NCBI RefSeq assembly: GCF_032854445.1
Contig: NC_088295.1
Span: 88,830,644-88,894,643 of the forward strand
From: Liolophura sinensis
Taxonomy: Eukaryota; Mollusca; Polyplacophora; Chitonida; Chitonidae
Length of the DNA: 64,000 nt
Reading direction: 5' to 3'
The notes under the pieces are model-generated. The model searched no databases. It was not told the DNA's origin and saw only the letters and a program-made list of their open reading frames with translations. Both the position numbers and the translations under genes were made by a program. Shown here one piece after another: positions 49,101-59,802 of this stretch. Numbering within the stretch: position 1 is the stretch's first letter; the number at the start of each line of letters is the position of its first letter.

Positions 49101-52100
49101 GAAGTATGAAAAATATATGTAAGTATCACGCCCACACATTAACGACAATTAAAGAGAAAGAAAACTCTGACATGAAGTATATATCAGATGAAAGTCCATA
49201 AATACAGTTCAGTTTATTTATTTAGAATTTTTCAAGCGAGTAAAATTGGTTTCTTATATCTAACCATGTTGGGACCGTAGACCTCACATCAGATTTTTGC
49301 CAATTAACACACATTCATGGATAATGCTAGATTTCAAAATGCAGTTAAGTATAGATCTATGAATGCATAATAAGGATTTTGAAATGAACTAGTCCAAGAC
49401 AAAAATGTGGCGGTGACATCACTGTAACCCTTTTGGTCACTACAGACAACTGTAGAATCTGATGTTTTAAAAACCATTTTACACGGTTGGAAAAATTCTA
49501 AAAAAAAACAAATTGATCTATTTTCCTGGACAGTGTTTAATGGTCTTTTATCTGATATATACATGTATTTGATTTTATTTTAGTGTATTGTTTGTCTTTG
49601 ATATATGTTGTATGATACACAAGATATCTCTTGATATGTGCAGTGTGTAATTGTCTTCTTCCAATGTAATGTGTTCTGTACTGGACAACTCCTGATGTGT
49701 GATTTGTGCTTTAGCTAAGAACTGGTGGTGTGTGCTATGCTGGAAGCTCTTGGTGTGTGATATGGGCTGTAGCTAAGAATTTTTGATGCATGTACATGTA
49801 AGTGCTATGTTGTGTGGTTGACAGCTCTTGATGTGTGCTGTGCTGGGCAGCTCTTGGTCTGTGATATGGGCTGTAGCTAAGAATTCTTGATACATGTACA
49901 TGTAAGTGCTATGTTGTGTGGTTGACAGCTCTTGATGTGTGCTGTGCTGGACAGCTCTTGGTCTGTGATGTGGGCTGTAGCTAAGAATTCTTGATACATG
50001 TACATGTAAGTGCTATGTTGTGTGGTTGACAGCTCTTGATGTGTGCTGTGCGGGACAGCTCTTGGTGTGTGATATGGGCTGTAGCTAAGAATTCCTGATA
50101 CATGTACATGTAAGTGCTATGTTGTGTGGTTGACAGCTGGTGATGTGTGCTGTGCTGGACAGCTGTAGGTCTGTGTTATGGGCTGTAGCTAAGAATTCTT
50201 GATACATGTACATTTAAGTGCTGTGTTGTGTGGTTGACAGCTCATGATGTGTGCTGTGGTGGACAGCTCTTGGCCTGTGATATGGGCTGTAGCTAAGAAT
50301 TCTTGATACATGTACATGTAAGTGCTATGTTGTGTGGTTGACAGCTGGTGATGTGTGCTGTGCTGGGCAGCTCTTGGTCTGTGATATGGGCTGTAGCTAA
50401 GAATTCTTGATACATGTACATGTAAGTGCTATGTTGTATGGTTGACAGCTGGTGATATGTGCTGTGCTGGGCTGTAGCTAAGAATTCCTGATACATGTAC
50501 ATGTAAGTGCTCTGTTGTGTGGTTGAGAGCTTGTGCTGTGTGCTGTGCTGAACAGCTCTTGGTTTGTGATATGGGCTGTAGCTAAGAACTCTTGATACAT
50601 GTACATGTAAGTGCTATGTTGTGTGGTTGACAGCTTTTGATGTATGATGTGTGCTGTAGCTGATAACTCTTGATGGGTGATGTGTGCTGTAGCTGACAAC
50701 TCTTAATGTGTGATGTAGCTGACAACACTTGATGTGTGCTGTAGTTGACAACTTTTGATATGTGCTGCAGCTGACAACTCTTGATGCATGTATGCTATGT
50801 TGTATACTTGACAAGTCTTCAGTTGCACTGTGTGTTGTACTTGATGACTCTGGATTTGTACTGTATTGAAATAAAATGGTAGATGAGCGGACTGATCAAC
50901 CTTAAGTTGTCAAATTAAAACTGAACAGAACAATATTTCAGTTGCATTTTTTGATGAATGTCTAGCCTTTTGTGACAAAACTTCAGTACTGTATTTTTAC
51001 TTAATTTATGTCTTATTAATTTGTCGTTCCAATACAATGATGTGACAAGTGACCAGACTGTCACTTTCTCCAAAGCTCTATCTTTGCAGTGACATGCAGA
51101 CTTGTCTGCCTTTGATACATAAATTCATGAGGAATTCAGCTAACATTATTATAGTGCTACCCACAAAACTGACACTTCATGGCAACACATGTCAGGTTCT
51201 GGCAAGGTTATTATAGAACTGCCGTGTACAGTATCCCTTCAGGAACCATCCTGCTGATGTCTGACAAAATGTAACCCTGGCAAGTGCCAGGAATTTTATG
51301 GAATAAGGTTAATTGACACAATTGTTTGCTTAATTTTGAAATCTCTGATTTTGTTGTTTTTCCATTTCCATTTCAGACAAATGATTTCAAAAGGTGCTGT
51401 AGGAAATATTTATGGCGATGATGATTATGCTGGTAAGTGCAATCAAAGTCTTTGGCACAGAGGCTCTGTGGTTTTGTCAGCCGTGGGTTCATTGAGGCTT
51501 CATATACATGCATATTGAGATTGTTAATTTCTTATGAGTACATCAAAACTACTTTATGAATAGCTTTAAGTAAGGTGTGTTAGATACATGATGATATGTG
51601 ATTGCCCATGAGCTGTGCCATCCATAATCCAGCCTGCTGGCGTACAAGTGTTCAACACTTATCAAATAAATATGTAAATAAATTCTGCTTACTCTTACCT
51701 GTTCATGAGTAGTTTTAAGGTGGTGTCTTGTATTTCAGATTCCTCCAATCTCCCAAGTGGTGCATCCTCTCCTCAAAACAGCTTACATGATGGGGACGAC
51801 TTTGATGGTGCCAAAGCAGAGGTTTACACTCTGACGCCAAGGCGAAATGCTCAGAAAACTAAACAGCTGGTGAAGGAGACACTGTTTGATGAAGGATTGC
51901 GTATCGCACAGCAATATGGTATGGCTGACTTCGCAGAGGAAATCATCGGTCTGAAGCAGCACACTGTGGGGGATGAGGATGAGGAGGTTAGTCCAGCCAG
52001 CAGGGCACATGCTAGTCGGGGGGCGCGCATGGAAAACAGTCAGCTGGGCATACGGGTCGAGGCAGCTAACAAACCCTGGCCCAATGGGAGTAGTGGAAGT

Positions 52101-52562
52101 AAGGACAGAGATGCAGAGGTTGAGGAGACATCCAAGGCTGATGTGTCTAAACTAGAGAGCCAAGGCAACGGCAGTGTCAATGGGGAGAAGGAAGGGACCA
52201 GCTCTGTAAGTTCTTCAAGTAGCCATGATGGTGCTGATGATCCTCCACCTCAAGAGGAGGCATCTGAGGAGGAGGAGGAAGAAGAAGCTGAGGTGTTGGA
52301 AATGGTTGTGAGTGATGAACAGACAAACAAGCAGACAGACAGACACTCTGAAAACAAACTACCGCCAGGCTCAAATGGCCTGGCCCATAGAGAGACAAGC
52401 ACACTGCCCAGTGGCAGTACAAGTAAAGCCTGTTCAAATGTTGCGCGAGGACAGTCGTCCTTCATTTCCAGTGACAGCTCATTGACATACAGAAACATTG
52501 ATGGACTATCCCCATGTGGGCCGCAGGACTTCAAACAGACTCAAGTCACATACTCCCAGTGA
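42194..52562 (+). CDS. nab: Nab, EGR/NGFI-A-binding transcriptional corepressor (10 coding exons, 709 aa)
   Basis: Joining 42194-42293, 44241-44378, 44597-44814, 45310-45522, 46659-46778, 47054-47187, 48205-48319, 48907-49118, 51377-51432 and 51739-52562 gives 2130 nt with no frame break; every junction is GT/AG. Residues about 11-90 match NAB conserved domain 1, which in vertebrate NAB1/NAB2 binds the R1 region of EGR proteins and multimerises. Residues about 190-325 match conserved domain 2, the repression domain ([13 protein letters not shown] and LLTRREDLF are diagnostic). Residues 347-416 look coiled-coil-forming. Residues 436-709 form a Ser-rich, acidic tail. Human NAB1 and NAB2 are about 490-525 residues, so this protein is unusually long C-terminally. 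The nuclear corepressor role is inferred from the family. The start at 42194 (ACCATGA) places NCD1 about ten residues in, as in vertebrates; alternative upstream starts are listed separately. Confidence 0.95.
42715..43010 (-). repeat. possible SINE-like element with tRNA-like head
   Basis: On the minus strand it reads GCCGAGTGGCAGAGTGGTTA near 42940, an A-box-like start. A GGGTTCCATCC sequence about 190 bp further resembles a B box but is too far away for a normal tRNA. No tail or target duplication was recognised, so the identification is weak. Confidence 0.35.
43149..43176. repeat. (TA)n microsatellite
   Basis: About 14 TA units within a nab intron. Confidence 0.95.
44241..44378 (+). CDS. 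nab: nab exon, NCD1 core
   Basis: Residues 34-79 and split codons on both sides (acceptor CTGTACAG, donor GTAAAT). It holds the most conserved NCD1 stretch, including [20 protein letters not shown] and [17 protein letters not shown], which is close to identical to vertebrate NAB as I recall it. This exon alone identifies the family. Confidence 0.96.
44597..44814 (+). CDS. nab: nab exon, Pro/Ser/Gly-rich linker
   Basis: Residues 80-152, rich in Pro, Ser, Gly and Thr. It links NCD1 to NCD2 and is probably disordered. Acceptor TTGTTTCAG, donor GTAAGA at 44815, ending in phase 0. Confidence 0.88.
45310..45522 (+). CDS. nab: nab exon, linker to start of NCD2
   Basis: Residues 153-223, phase 0 at both ends (acceptor GTGTTGCAG, donor GTAAAT). 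The second half ([19 protein letters not shown]) aligns in position with the AECVERMAPTLPK-type start of vertebrate NCD2. Confidence 0.92.
46659..46778 (+). CDS. nab: nab exon, NCD2 core
   Basis: Residues 224-263, phase 0 at both ends (acceptor CAACCAACAG, donor GTGAGA). [20 protein letters not shown] and DSKRK are hallmark NCD2 residues; the basic run may contribute to nuclear import. Confidence 0.95.
47054..47187 (+). CDS. nab: nab exon, NCD2 continuation
   Basis: Residues 264-307 plus two bases of codon 308 (acceptor TTTTTCTCAG, donor GTTAGT). It contains [20 protein letters not shown] and [11 protein letters not shown], matching the NCD2 helix that follows LHELTVNEAAAQLC in vertebrates. 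Confidence 0.95.
47310..47510 (+). repeat. decayed SINE-like copy in nab intron
   Basis: A GTTTGAATCCAGCTCCTAC segment (B-box-like) followed by TTTAGGCCAAGAAGTTTG and GGTAAAGGTTGGTCAG, loosely parallel to the centre of the AATCAAATAAA SINE family. Heavily diverged, with no tail or duplication. Confidence 0.4.
48205..48319 (+). CDS. nab: nab exon, end of NCD2
   Basis: Residues 308-346 (acceptor TTTTTTCCAG, donor GTGAGC). The basic cluster PSIKKMKMD occupies the place of the vertebrate PKRIKVED motif. The last part ([13 protein letters not shown]) begins the helical region continued in the next exon. Confidence 0.92.
48907..49118 (+). CDS. nab: nab exon, coiled-coil-like segment
   Basis: Residues 347-416 plus two bases of codon 417 (acceptor GTGCTTTCAG, donor GTAAGT). 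Almost free of Pro and Gly and rich in Gln, Leu, Glu and Lys, with hydrophobic residues at heptad-like spacing ([38 protein letters not shown]). I infer a coiled coil that could add to NCD1-mediated self-association. I do not recall an equivalent segment of this length in human NAB1. Confidence 0.9.
49650..50830. repeat. 104-bp tandem array in the nab intron before the penultimate exon
   Basis: The unit contains CTCTTGATGTGTGCTGTGCT, GATATGGGCTGTAGCTAAGA and the palindrome TACATGTACATGTA; adjacent copies at 49817 and 49921 are 104 bp apart. Seven to eight good copies run to about 50620, then shorter derivatives of the TGTGCTGTAGCTGACAACTC part to about 50830. Confidence 0.92.
51134..51282 (+). 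repeat. 149-bp inverted repeat, left arm (nab intron)
   Basis: Starts ATTCAGCTAACATTATTATA and ends AATGTAACCCTGGCA. It is the exact reverse complement of 54286-54434, and similarity continues through a one-base gap to 51288. It lies 95 bp upstream of the penultimate coding exon. Confidence 0.95.
51377..51432 (+). CDS. nab: nab penultimate coding exon (56 bp)
   Basis: Codons 417-436, split at both ends (acceptor CCATTTCAG, donor GTAAGT). It encodes [19 protein letters not shown]. It is very short and its length is not a multiple of 3, so skipping it would shift the frame of the C-terminal exon. Confidence 0.88.
51739..52562 (+). CDS. nab: nab terminal coding exon, long acidic C-terminal region
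   Basis: Residues 436-709 with TGA at 52560-52562 (acceptor TTGTATTTCAG). Residues about 470-509 form one helix-prone, charged block ([20 protein letters not shown], then [12 protein letters not shown]) that looks folded. The rest is Ser-, Asn- and Gly-rich and probably disordered, with a Glu run at about 608-622. A CAGA-type microsatellite at about 52318-52347 is read as [11 protein letters not shown]. At 274 residues this one exon supplies more than a third of the protein and accounts for its excess length over vertebrate NABs. Confidence 0.93.
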
Positions 52563-54285
52563 TTTTCTGTCAATGTGTTTGCCTTTCATAGGCACCGGTA
52601 GTGCTGCTGTGGAAACTTTCCTCACATTCACAATATTGATGATAATAACAACATAAGTGCTTGAGTGTCCAGAGTGCCATTTGTGTGGTTGGTGTAGTGA
52701 TCAGCGGGTTGATCAAATCTCCTGTCAAATTTGGACTGAGAATCGTGTAACGAATTGATTCTTCCCCCATGATTGCCCAAACTGAGCTTCCGGTATCATG
52801 GCTTGGTGGTGTGATTGTCAAACAGTCCCCCCAGCCTCTCAACTCTCCATCCGAAGCTACTCGCCATTTGAACAAAAGGAAACATTTATCAGTCATAATT
52901 ATTAATCGGGTCATGTTTTATTCGGTATGGGACTCTTGTGAAAGATCAAAGAGACAAATCATAGCTTATCACAGACCATGGATCATCTGCAACTTCATCA
53001 AGATGCTCATCTTTAATCATGTGCCTATTAGCACGGTAATTAAAAGAACCATGTCTAGCATTCCTCACAATCACCAAAATTTGTAAAGGTGTGTTTGTGT
53101 TTCATGATTTCTCATTGTGTGCATGTCAAATTTTCCAGAACTTTTATCCTGGCAAACTGTGAACTTCATCATTGGTTTTGAGAACTGTCATTTCATGAGA
53201 GTTTATTTTTGTTCATCTGTGTTATAAAGACTGATTACACTGTTGATGTTGAAGTACAGAGCCTGATACATTCCTTTTACATGTTACTGTGTGTGCTATA
53301 AGTACAATTTTATGATTAAAAACTTAACTTATTTTCTATTGATACTTTGAAGGCGTCTGCATCTTCAGCTTCCAATTTAAACCATGTAATGGGTAGCTAT
53401 TTTGTGCACATTACCAAAATTCTGATCTAGTATGTTTATATCTTTACTTGACATGAGCCTGTTTTCCACTATGTGATTAGTGTTAAACCTCCGCATCAAT
53501 ATCAGGTCGTGTGTGGGTAGAGTCCTGATGTGTACACATACCCTAAAGAGTTAATGTGGTTCAGCTGTGGTGGGTAATCTGTCAACAATCAACCTGTACG
53601 ATCCTGTCCTGGAAGTCTGTATGTTTTTGTGTACAGTTCGAGCACTTGGAACAAATTTGTACATTGTGGTGGATATTCGGTCATGTCAGACTTTGTAACA
53701 TCAAATTGTGTAGTGTGATAAACAGATGGGACAAGTAATCAGAATACATGGTCATTCTACCAAAAGCTGTCCGAGGATAACACATTTGACATGTTCTTGA
53801 TCGGTTGATAGTTATGTATACCTTGTTAAGACGATACAGTTTTACAAGTGAGTTTTGCGCCATGTACGAATATTTGGTGCAGTGCAGGTTGTGTTCAAGT
53901 AATTATATGATCAGCTGTTCAGATGTGACTACATGTATGTATCTAAAGTCTCATTTTTCTTTGTACTTTTTTGGCACTTATTATTTCTCACTGATTTTTC
54001 GCACAATTGCCACTGTATTGTGGAAACTGATTTCTGTACATTGGGTGTAAAAAGGCATGGCCATGACTTTGATCTCTCTCATCTGAAGGCACTTAAAGTG
54101 TCTGTCAGCTCTATTTATTTGGTCCATGCTCATGATGTAGTTACCTGAGATTCCATGTGTCATGTTTGCTGGATCCAGATCACTTGTGATATTTTTGCCT
54201 TCAAAGTTTCAGTGTCGTTTTTCTAAGCCATCTACTCTTTCGTGTTAGCAAGATATCATGCCAGATCTTGTCTTTGTAGTGGCAC
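52563..54285 (+). other. nab 3' UTR (end not fixed)
   Basis: CpG-poor sequence after the stop codon. An ATTAAA at 53315-53320 is a possible proximal poly(A) signal, and AATAAA at 56966-56971 is a distal one followed by GT-containing sequence. I cannot choose between them by eye. Confidence 0.5.
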
Positions 54286-54434
54286 TGCCAGGGTTACATT
54301 TTGTCAGACATCAGCAGGATGGTTCCTGAAGGGATACTGTACACGGCAGTTCTATAATAACCTTGCCAGAACCTGACATGTGTTGCCATGAAGTGTCAGT
54401 TTTGTGGGTAGCACTATAATAATGTTAGCTGAAT
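54286..54434 (-). repeat. 149-bp inverted repeat, right arm (downstream of the nab stop)
   Basis: Exact reverse complement of 51134-51282. Here the arm appears to be part of a degenerate tandem series of about 64 bp: CTATAATAACCTTGCCAGAA, then CTATAATAATGTTAGCTGAA, then CATTATCAAAGTGGTACCC. This suggests the right arm is the source and the intronic arm a transposed, inverted piece of it. Confidence 0.95.
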
Positions 54435-55747
54435 CTGACCTATGCTGCCTGAGAAGGCCTCATATCTGAGAAGCATTATCAAAGTGGTACCCAAATCCAA
54501 CCTGTTTTGTTGTTGAAACCCCCTTAAGACTGTGTCACAAGGTTTGCAGGTAACTGCCATGGAAGTGCCATGGAAACCTGGAGAGTAGGTCTGGAAGCAT
54601 AGCTGTTAGTGTTAGGGCTTGTCATAATATCAGTCATGCATTGCCTGCAGGTGTATTCCACGAAGCTCAAAGTTGCTAGAGTTGCTATAATAGCATTTGC
54701 TGTCCAGATCCTGGTTTCTTATTTGCCTTCTAGCACCTCGAATTGTTACCTCTGTGATCACCCGTGCATAACCTGTTGTAAAGAACACTCTGAATCATCT
54801 TGTTGGTTTCTTTAATTTTGTTTTTTGCCTATGTGCTATCTTGCCCAGGCTGTTGTCTCATGTCTTATATTCAGTAAGTTCATATTGCTGGCTATGTAAT
54901 CAGGGTCACTGTATTCCGATGTACATTGTATGTAAGCCAGGAAAGAGTAGTTAAGCTTTATACCTGTGGTGTTTGTCTGTTCAGGTGTGTGTTAAGTGAA
55001 TTGTCACAAGTGTGTGCTGTGTTAATTACAGACCTATGTTTTGTGTTACAGGTGAAACGTTAAACAGGTCACTTCCATGGGTAAACATTGCCAGATACCT
55101 GTACATTGAAACACAGGAATATATGATATATATGTGTACATGTATATATGGGCGTACAAGTGTGCAATGTATATAGAGATGAAAAGTCCATGGAGATTGT
55201 TAAGTATTAATTAAAGGTCAGGTCATTTTTATATAACCAGGTGGTGCACACCTCTTAGTCGTACATTTCTGTTCAGGAGGCCTGTGTCATGCTTTAACTT
55301 GATGATAATCTAGAGAGTTTCCAGTCAGCGCGGGGTCATTCACTGTGTACTTGTGCATTTATATTCACTGGCTGCAGAGTTCGGATATATAAATATATAT
55401 ATGTATTAAGTATATATACGTATGTTGTCGTTGATGAAGGGATCTTTGTTAAGGATGTTGCATATTTCACTTAATGTGCATTGTCATTATTTAATACAAG
55501 AAAAAAGTAAAATGTCACCAATTTACCTTGTTCTTTTGTGTTTGTTTTTCGCAGCACGTCTCTAACATGAAAGACTTAATTCTTTTGCATTCCACTCCTG
55601 CAAAACCTTCAATTTCATTGGTCTATTCAAAGGTGAAAGCACTATTTCCAAGAAAATAGTGTATTACATTCTTAAGCAGTATTTAGTTATGCCTGCCATT
55701 TGTCCAGTTCCATGGTTGACATGGCATATGTGTATGCTTAGATGTAT
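54435..55747. other. gene-free stretch, possible distal nab 3' UTR
   Basis: The diverged repeat related to the right arm continues to about 54800. TATA-rich runs lie near 55125-55150 and 55390-55420. No coding sequence seen. Confidence 0.4.
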
Positions 55748-56062
55748 GGTTTAACGTTGTACGTAACGATTTTTCAGTCCTATGACAAAGAGGAGTCATT
55801 ACGTGTGTGTACGTATATTGTGTCTTCTTGTGGCAGGGTACTTCAATACCACCAAAGTGCTGCTTTCACTGAAGTATCGTGCCGAAGACACCAGAATGAC
55901 AACCCACTCGGTCACATTATACTGACAGGGAAAACCAGTCATGTTTGCTTGATCTAACCTCTTAATGTTGAGCACCAAATAAGTCTTTAAGTCTGGTATA
56001 ACCTGACCTGGGGTTGGTCTCAAAGCCTCCCGACGTGGACGCTCTAACCATGAGGTCACTGA
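55748..56062 (-). mobile_element. full-length old SINE, same family as 6106-6470
   Basis: Read on minus: CCTCATGGTTAGAGCGTCCA (A-box region), a B-box-like CTTTGAGACCAA, ACTTAAAGACTTATTTGGTG, ATGACTGG, GTCAGTATAATG, AAAGCAGCAC, then GACTGAAAAATCGTTACGTA and CAACGTTAAACC. The order and spacing follow the 6106 copy through to the tail. Substitutions are frequent, so this copy is older. Confidence 0.85.
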
Positions 56063-57414
56063 AGTGGTCAGTTGCCATGGTAACTGGACTGCCAATTGCA
56101 TACATCTAGGGGCAGAGGCATCTTTAAATAACCCTGTTCTTTAAATTTCATGACCTACTACTTCATTTGTCTATTCATAGGTGAAGACATTGTTTCAAAC
56201 AAAACGGTTTGTTTGCACACAGGATGAGTATTGGTCATTTTATTTATGCTAGTGGTCATATTTCCAATTTTCTGCTGACATTTAAGCGCAAAACGTTCAG
56301 ACCATAGGCATACACATTATTTACATACATTAAAGATGCATATTGCTGGCATCATGTCATTCAAAAAGTGAAGAGCACCTTTCTTTTATATATGGTGTAT
56401 TCGCTTTTAGTGAATACATAAAATGTACAGGGCCTATTTGTGGTTACCATGGTAACTAGATTTCCAATATCTACATGATCTATATAAATAAGGATATATT
56501 TGACTGAATATAATAGAGCAGAAAACCCTACAGCTTGAAGCTATCATAAAGTAGTGTAAGGGAACTTGGGAAAACAAGGGCACCATGACTCAATATTTTC
56601 TCAATTTTATTTGAAGAAGCTTTATCAGAAAGTTTTGGCAAAAAATCTGTACTCACTAATCAAATCAAATTGTCTTGAACAAGAACAGCCCAAATTATTG
56701 AATCTCAGTAAACAACAGCCTCATACCTGTGCTATTTATAGTGTTGAAATGATTCTAAAATTTGAAAAATTAAGTTCTAATGGGATCAGCTTTATAGATT
56801 ATAAGAATTTTATCACCAATTTTGATCCGTAAAACTACATGTAGCACAGACTAACCTGATATTTTCTGACAGCTAATTATTTTAGGCCATTCCAAATAAT
56901 AGCAAAATTTTATTGGATTTGTGCTGATTTGTTTTCCAAAAATTTTTGTACAGCCTCTTGACAGTAATAAAAATGCTGAAATATTGAGTCACAAGAATGT
57001 CTTCACTTCCTGTGTTACACTGATGGCGTATTACATAAAGATTATCAGTGGTACTACAAGATGTCAAAACAATCAAAGACTGCCAGAGTGTATGCACTTA
57101 TCCCTCCTTCCCCTGGTTATGAGTATGTCCCTATCCTTTTTTGCCATATTCCAGTAAGGCTGACGTCAGGGATGGGAACTTCTGGTGCATATTTACACTT
57201 TAAACCAAAATATAAGATTTGTTTGAGTTTGAAGTCTTGTGATAAATAGTAATCATGACAAGATTAGAATACAAAGGGATGGAGAAAACAAGGGGATTTT
57301 TTTTATAGAGGAGATCATAAGACACCAGGAATGCTTTTATGTTTTGAACAGAAACAACCAGTCTTTAATATGTTGTAGTATGGGTGCACTGGCCAATGAC
57401 TAAATCACAACAAT
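56063..57414. other. intergenic or distal 3' UTR sequence between the convergent genes
   Basis: AT-rich. An open frame at 56566-56832 is bracketed by an 11-bp inverted repeat (GACTCAATATT at 56587-56597, AATATTGAGTC at 56980-56990), a weak hint of a small nonautonomous transposon. AATAAA at 56966-56971 on plus could end nab transcripts. Confidence 0.4.
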
Positions 57415-59780
57415 ACCCGGTGACAGTAGATAGTTTCATTTATTTCACTAAAAGTACACTTACATTTATAAGCTTACATAGCTTCTGTTTTAGCACAATT
57501 GTTGAAGCCAGGACTGCTCCACACTACATAGCCATTGTGTTCCAGTGACAATAAATGAGCACATTATGTCTTGAGTTATCTTGTGAGGACATATGCCAGC
57601 TTACTACAATGGCTAAAGTATAGCACTCTACACACACAACCACATTCAGTTGAGTCAGGTCAAGTTGCAAACCACTTTCACAAGCTAGGATTTGCAGTTA
57701 CATGCATATGCTCTAATTCATATGATTAGCATCATTCAACAGTTAGGTTATGAGAAAACAAGGCCAGACTAATGTTTCCCCTGTAGCCAAGCCGCAGCTT
57801 TGTTGTTTTCTACATGGGAAGATTGTCATTTGTTTGAATGCTACAAGTAGGTCCAACAAATCATAACACTGACATGCACTACAGAGCTCCTGTTGCAAGC
57901 AAGCAAATACATGTATTGTTTGGCTATGCTGTCTTGTATTTCTTTCCCGTGCTATTAAAAATGACAAGAAGTTTTATCATTCACACAGAAAAATAATTGC
58001 ATTTCTTTACTTCAGCACTTTGCTGAAACACAACAAATATCTGTGTGGATTTATGTTGCCATCGTTGAAAGAAGCTGGGAAGTGTTGATTGTAGTACTTC
58101 TGTATCATTCAGGGGTCTTGTAAGGTTCACACATATTTATTCAACAACAGTTTTCAAGAAGACATTTTTAACTTAACACTGACTGCTGGAGGCGTATTTA
58201 AAATACAGCACATATCAAAGTAGGCCTACCAGACCCAACAATATTGGCCACTGAAATTACAGGTTTAGAAACTGCAGTGATAAGATAACTCTTCAAACTT
58301 TACAACTCATGATAAATATTATATATGTGCTTATAATATGTCCATGTTCATTTAACAACATAACCTCATTTTACATTTCCTTAAAAACTTGAAAAGTTAC
58401 ATTTTCAGGTTTAAAATGACACCCCAAAGTTTACAAGAATAACTGTGTGCAGCAAACTTGTACTTGTGCAAACATGGAAGGCGAAACTGAAAATGGGTAA
58501 AACTTGTTAAACTTGTGTGGGTGTGGCCTATAAGTGTAAAACAACGAACATTGTCATTAGAAGTTTCAACCAACAGCAATATGGTATCTCACATTTATAT
58601 ACACAATATTTAAAGAAGACAAATTCATATTCTCTCATGAGGCCAGCAGCACCAAAATGATTAACATGCACCAAAAAAGACATGAAATGAGCATCACAAG
58701 CACAAACAACCACATACAGGGAAGGCAGAGGCAGACTGTAACAGTCTGCAATGGATACATACAATCCAGCAGTTGTGCAGGAAGGGGGATAACTCTGTCT
58801 ACTTCTGTTTTCTTCGCATTTTAACAACGAACAGTATGTAGAACATACATGTAGTGAAGGTTTTATGACAGGGCCTCACAAAATCGGATGTTCGTCACGA
58901 GTGATGATATCGCCATCAGTGACATGCTAAAACACAACTGTTTTTGTCTGTTAAGACATGGTTACATTACCTGTTCACGATTTTCTATTAAGATCAACTA
59001 AACTGTGCAGTCATAATGTCCTCACTAAAAACACACCTTATTCTCACAACACATTCCACATAGTTCCATCTACACAGCCTGAGGATTTGATCCCCTTGAT
59101 CATACTTATGACACAATGTGTAGAGTTACATACATACTTGTATACATAGCCAAGACATAACTAGTCATAACTGTGGACCAGCATACATGTTACCTCAGCT
59201 GCAAATACCGTTACAATATCATTCTTAAGTAACATTCACAACATGGTGCCACTACTGACATGATTGTGAGTTCTTGCAATACATTAAGTACAACACATAT
59301 ACCATACTTTTAATGATTCATGATGAATATATACAGTAAAAAACCACAAAACTTGCTTGGTGAGGAGTACATTAAATGACCTAAAATTTCGCTCTAAAAA
59401 ATGAATATTTAGAGGCCAAAAAACAAAAAGGTCCTAACATTTTACTTTTTGTGCTGAAACTTACATTTTCCCTACCTTCTAAACAAAGCTAAAAACACCT
59501 ATCCAATATCAATAAAACTCTCTGCAATTTAAGGTCAAAGGTGAAATTTTAGATAATTTAACACCTTATAGATACCAGACACCATAGCACGCACCCCATC
59601 AGGCACTATACAGGACACTGCTGACACCAGCAGGTTTGTGATGTACATTTAGACTTGATGGCTGTACACAGGGTTTCCTAGGACGTTCTAGCTTGTACGT
59701 ATACATGTCTGTTAAACCTTTCCCAATCTATATCAATGGTATTCAGCATTTAGAGTGATGACCACACGTGTACGTGCAGT

Positions 59781-59802
59781 GTATATATATATATATATAC
59801 AT
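59781..59802. repeat. (TA)n microsatellite
   Basis: A run of about ten TA units in the presumed 3' UTR. Confidence 0.9.

Noticed and set aside
51783-52534. Minus-strand and alternate-frame open frames over the last nab exon
   Set aside because: They overlap strongly supported nab coding sequence in other frames.
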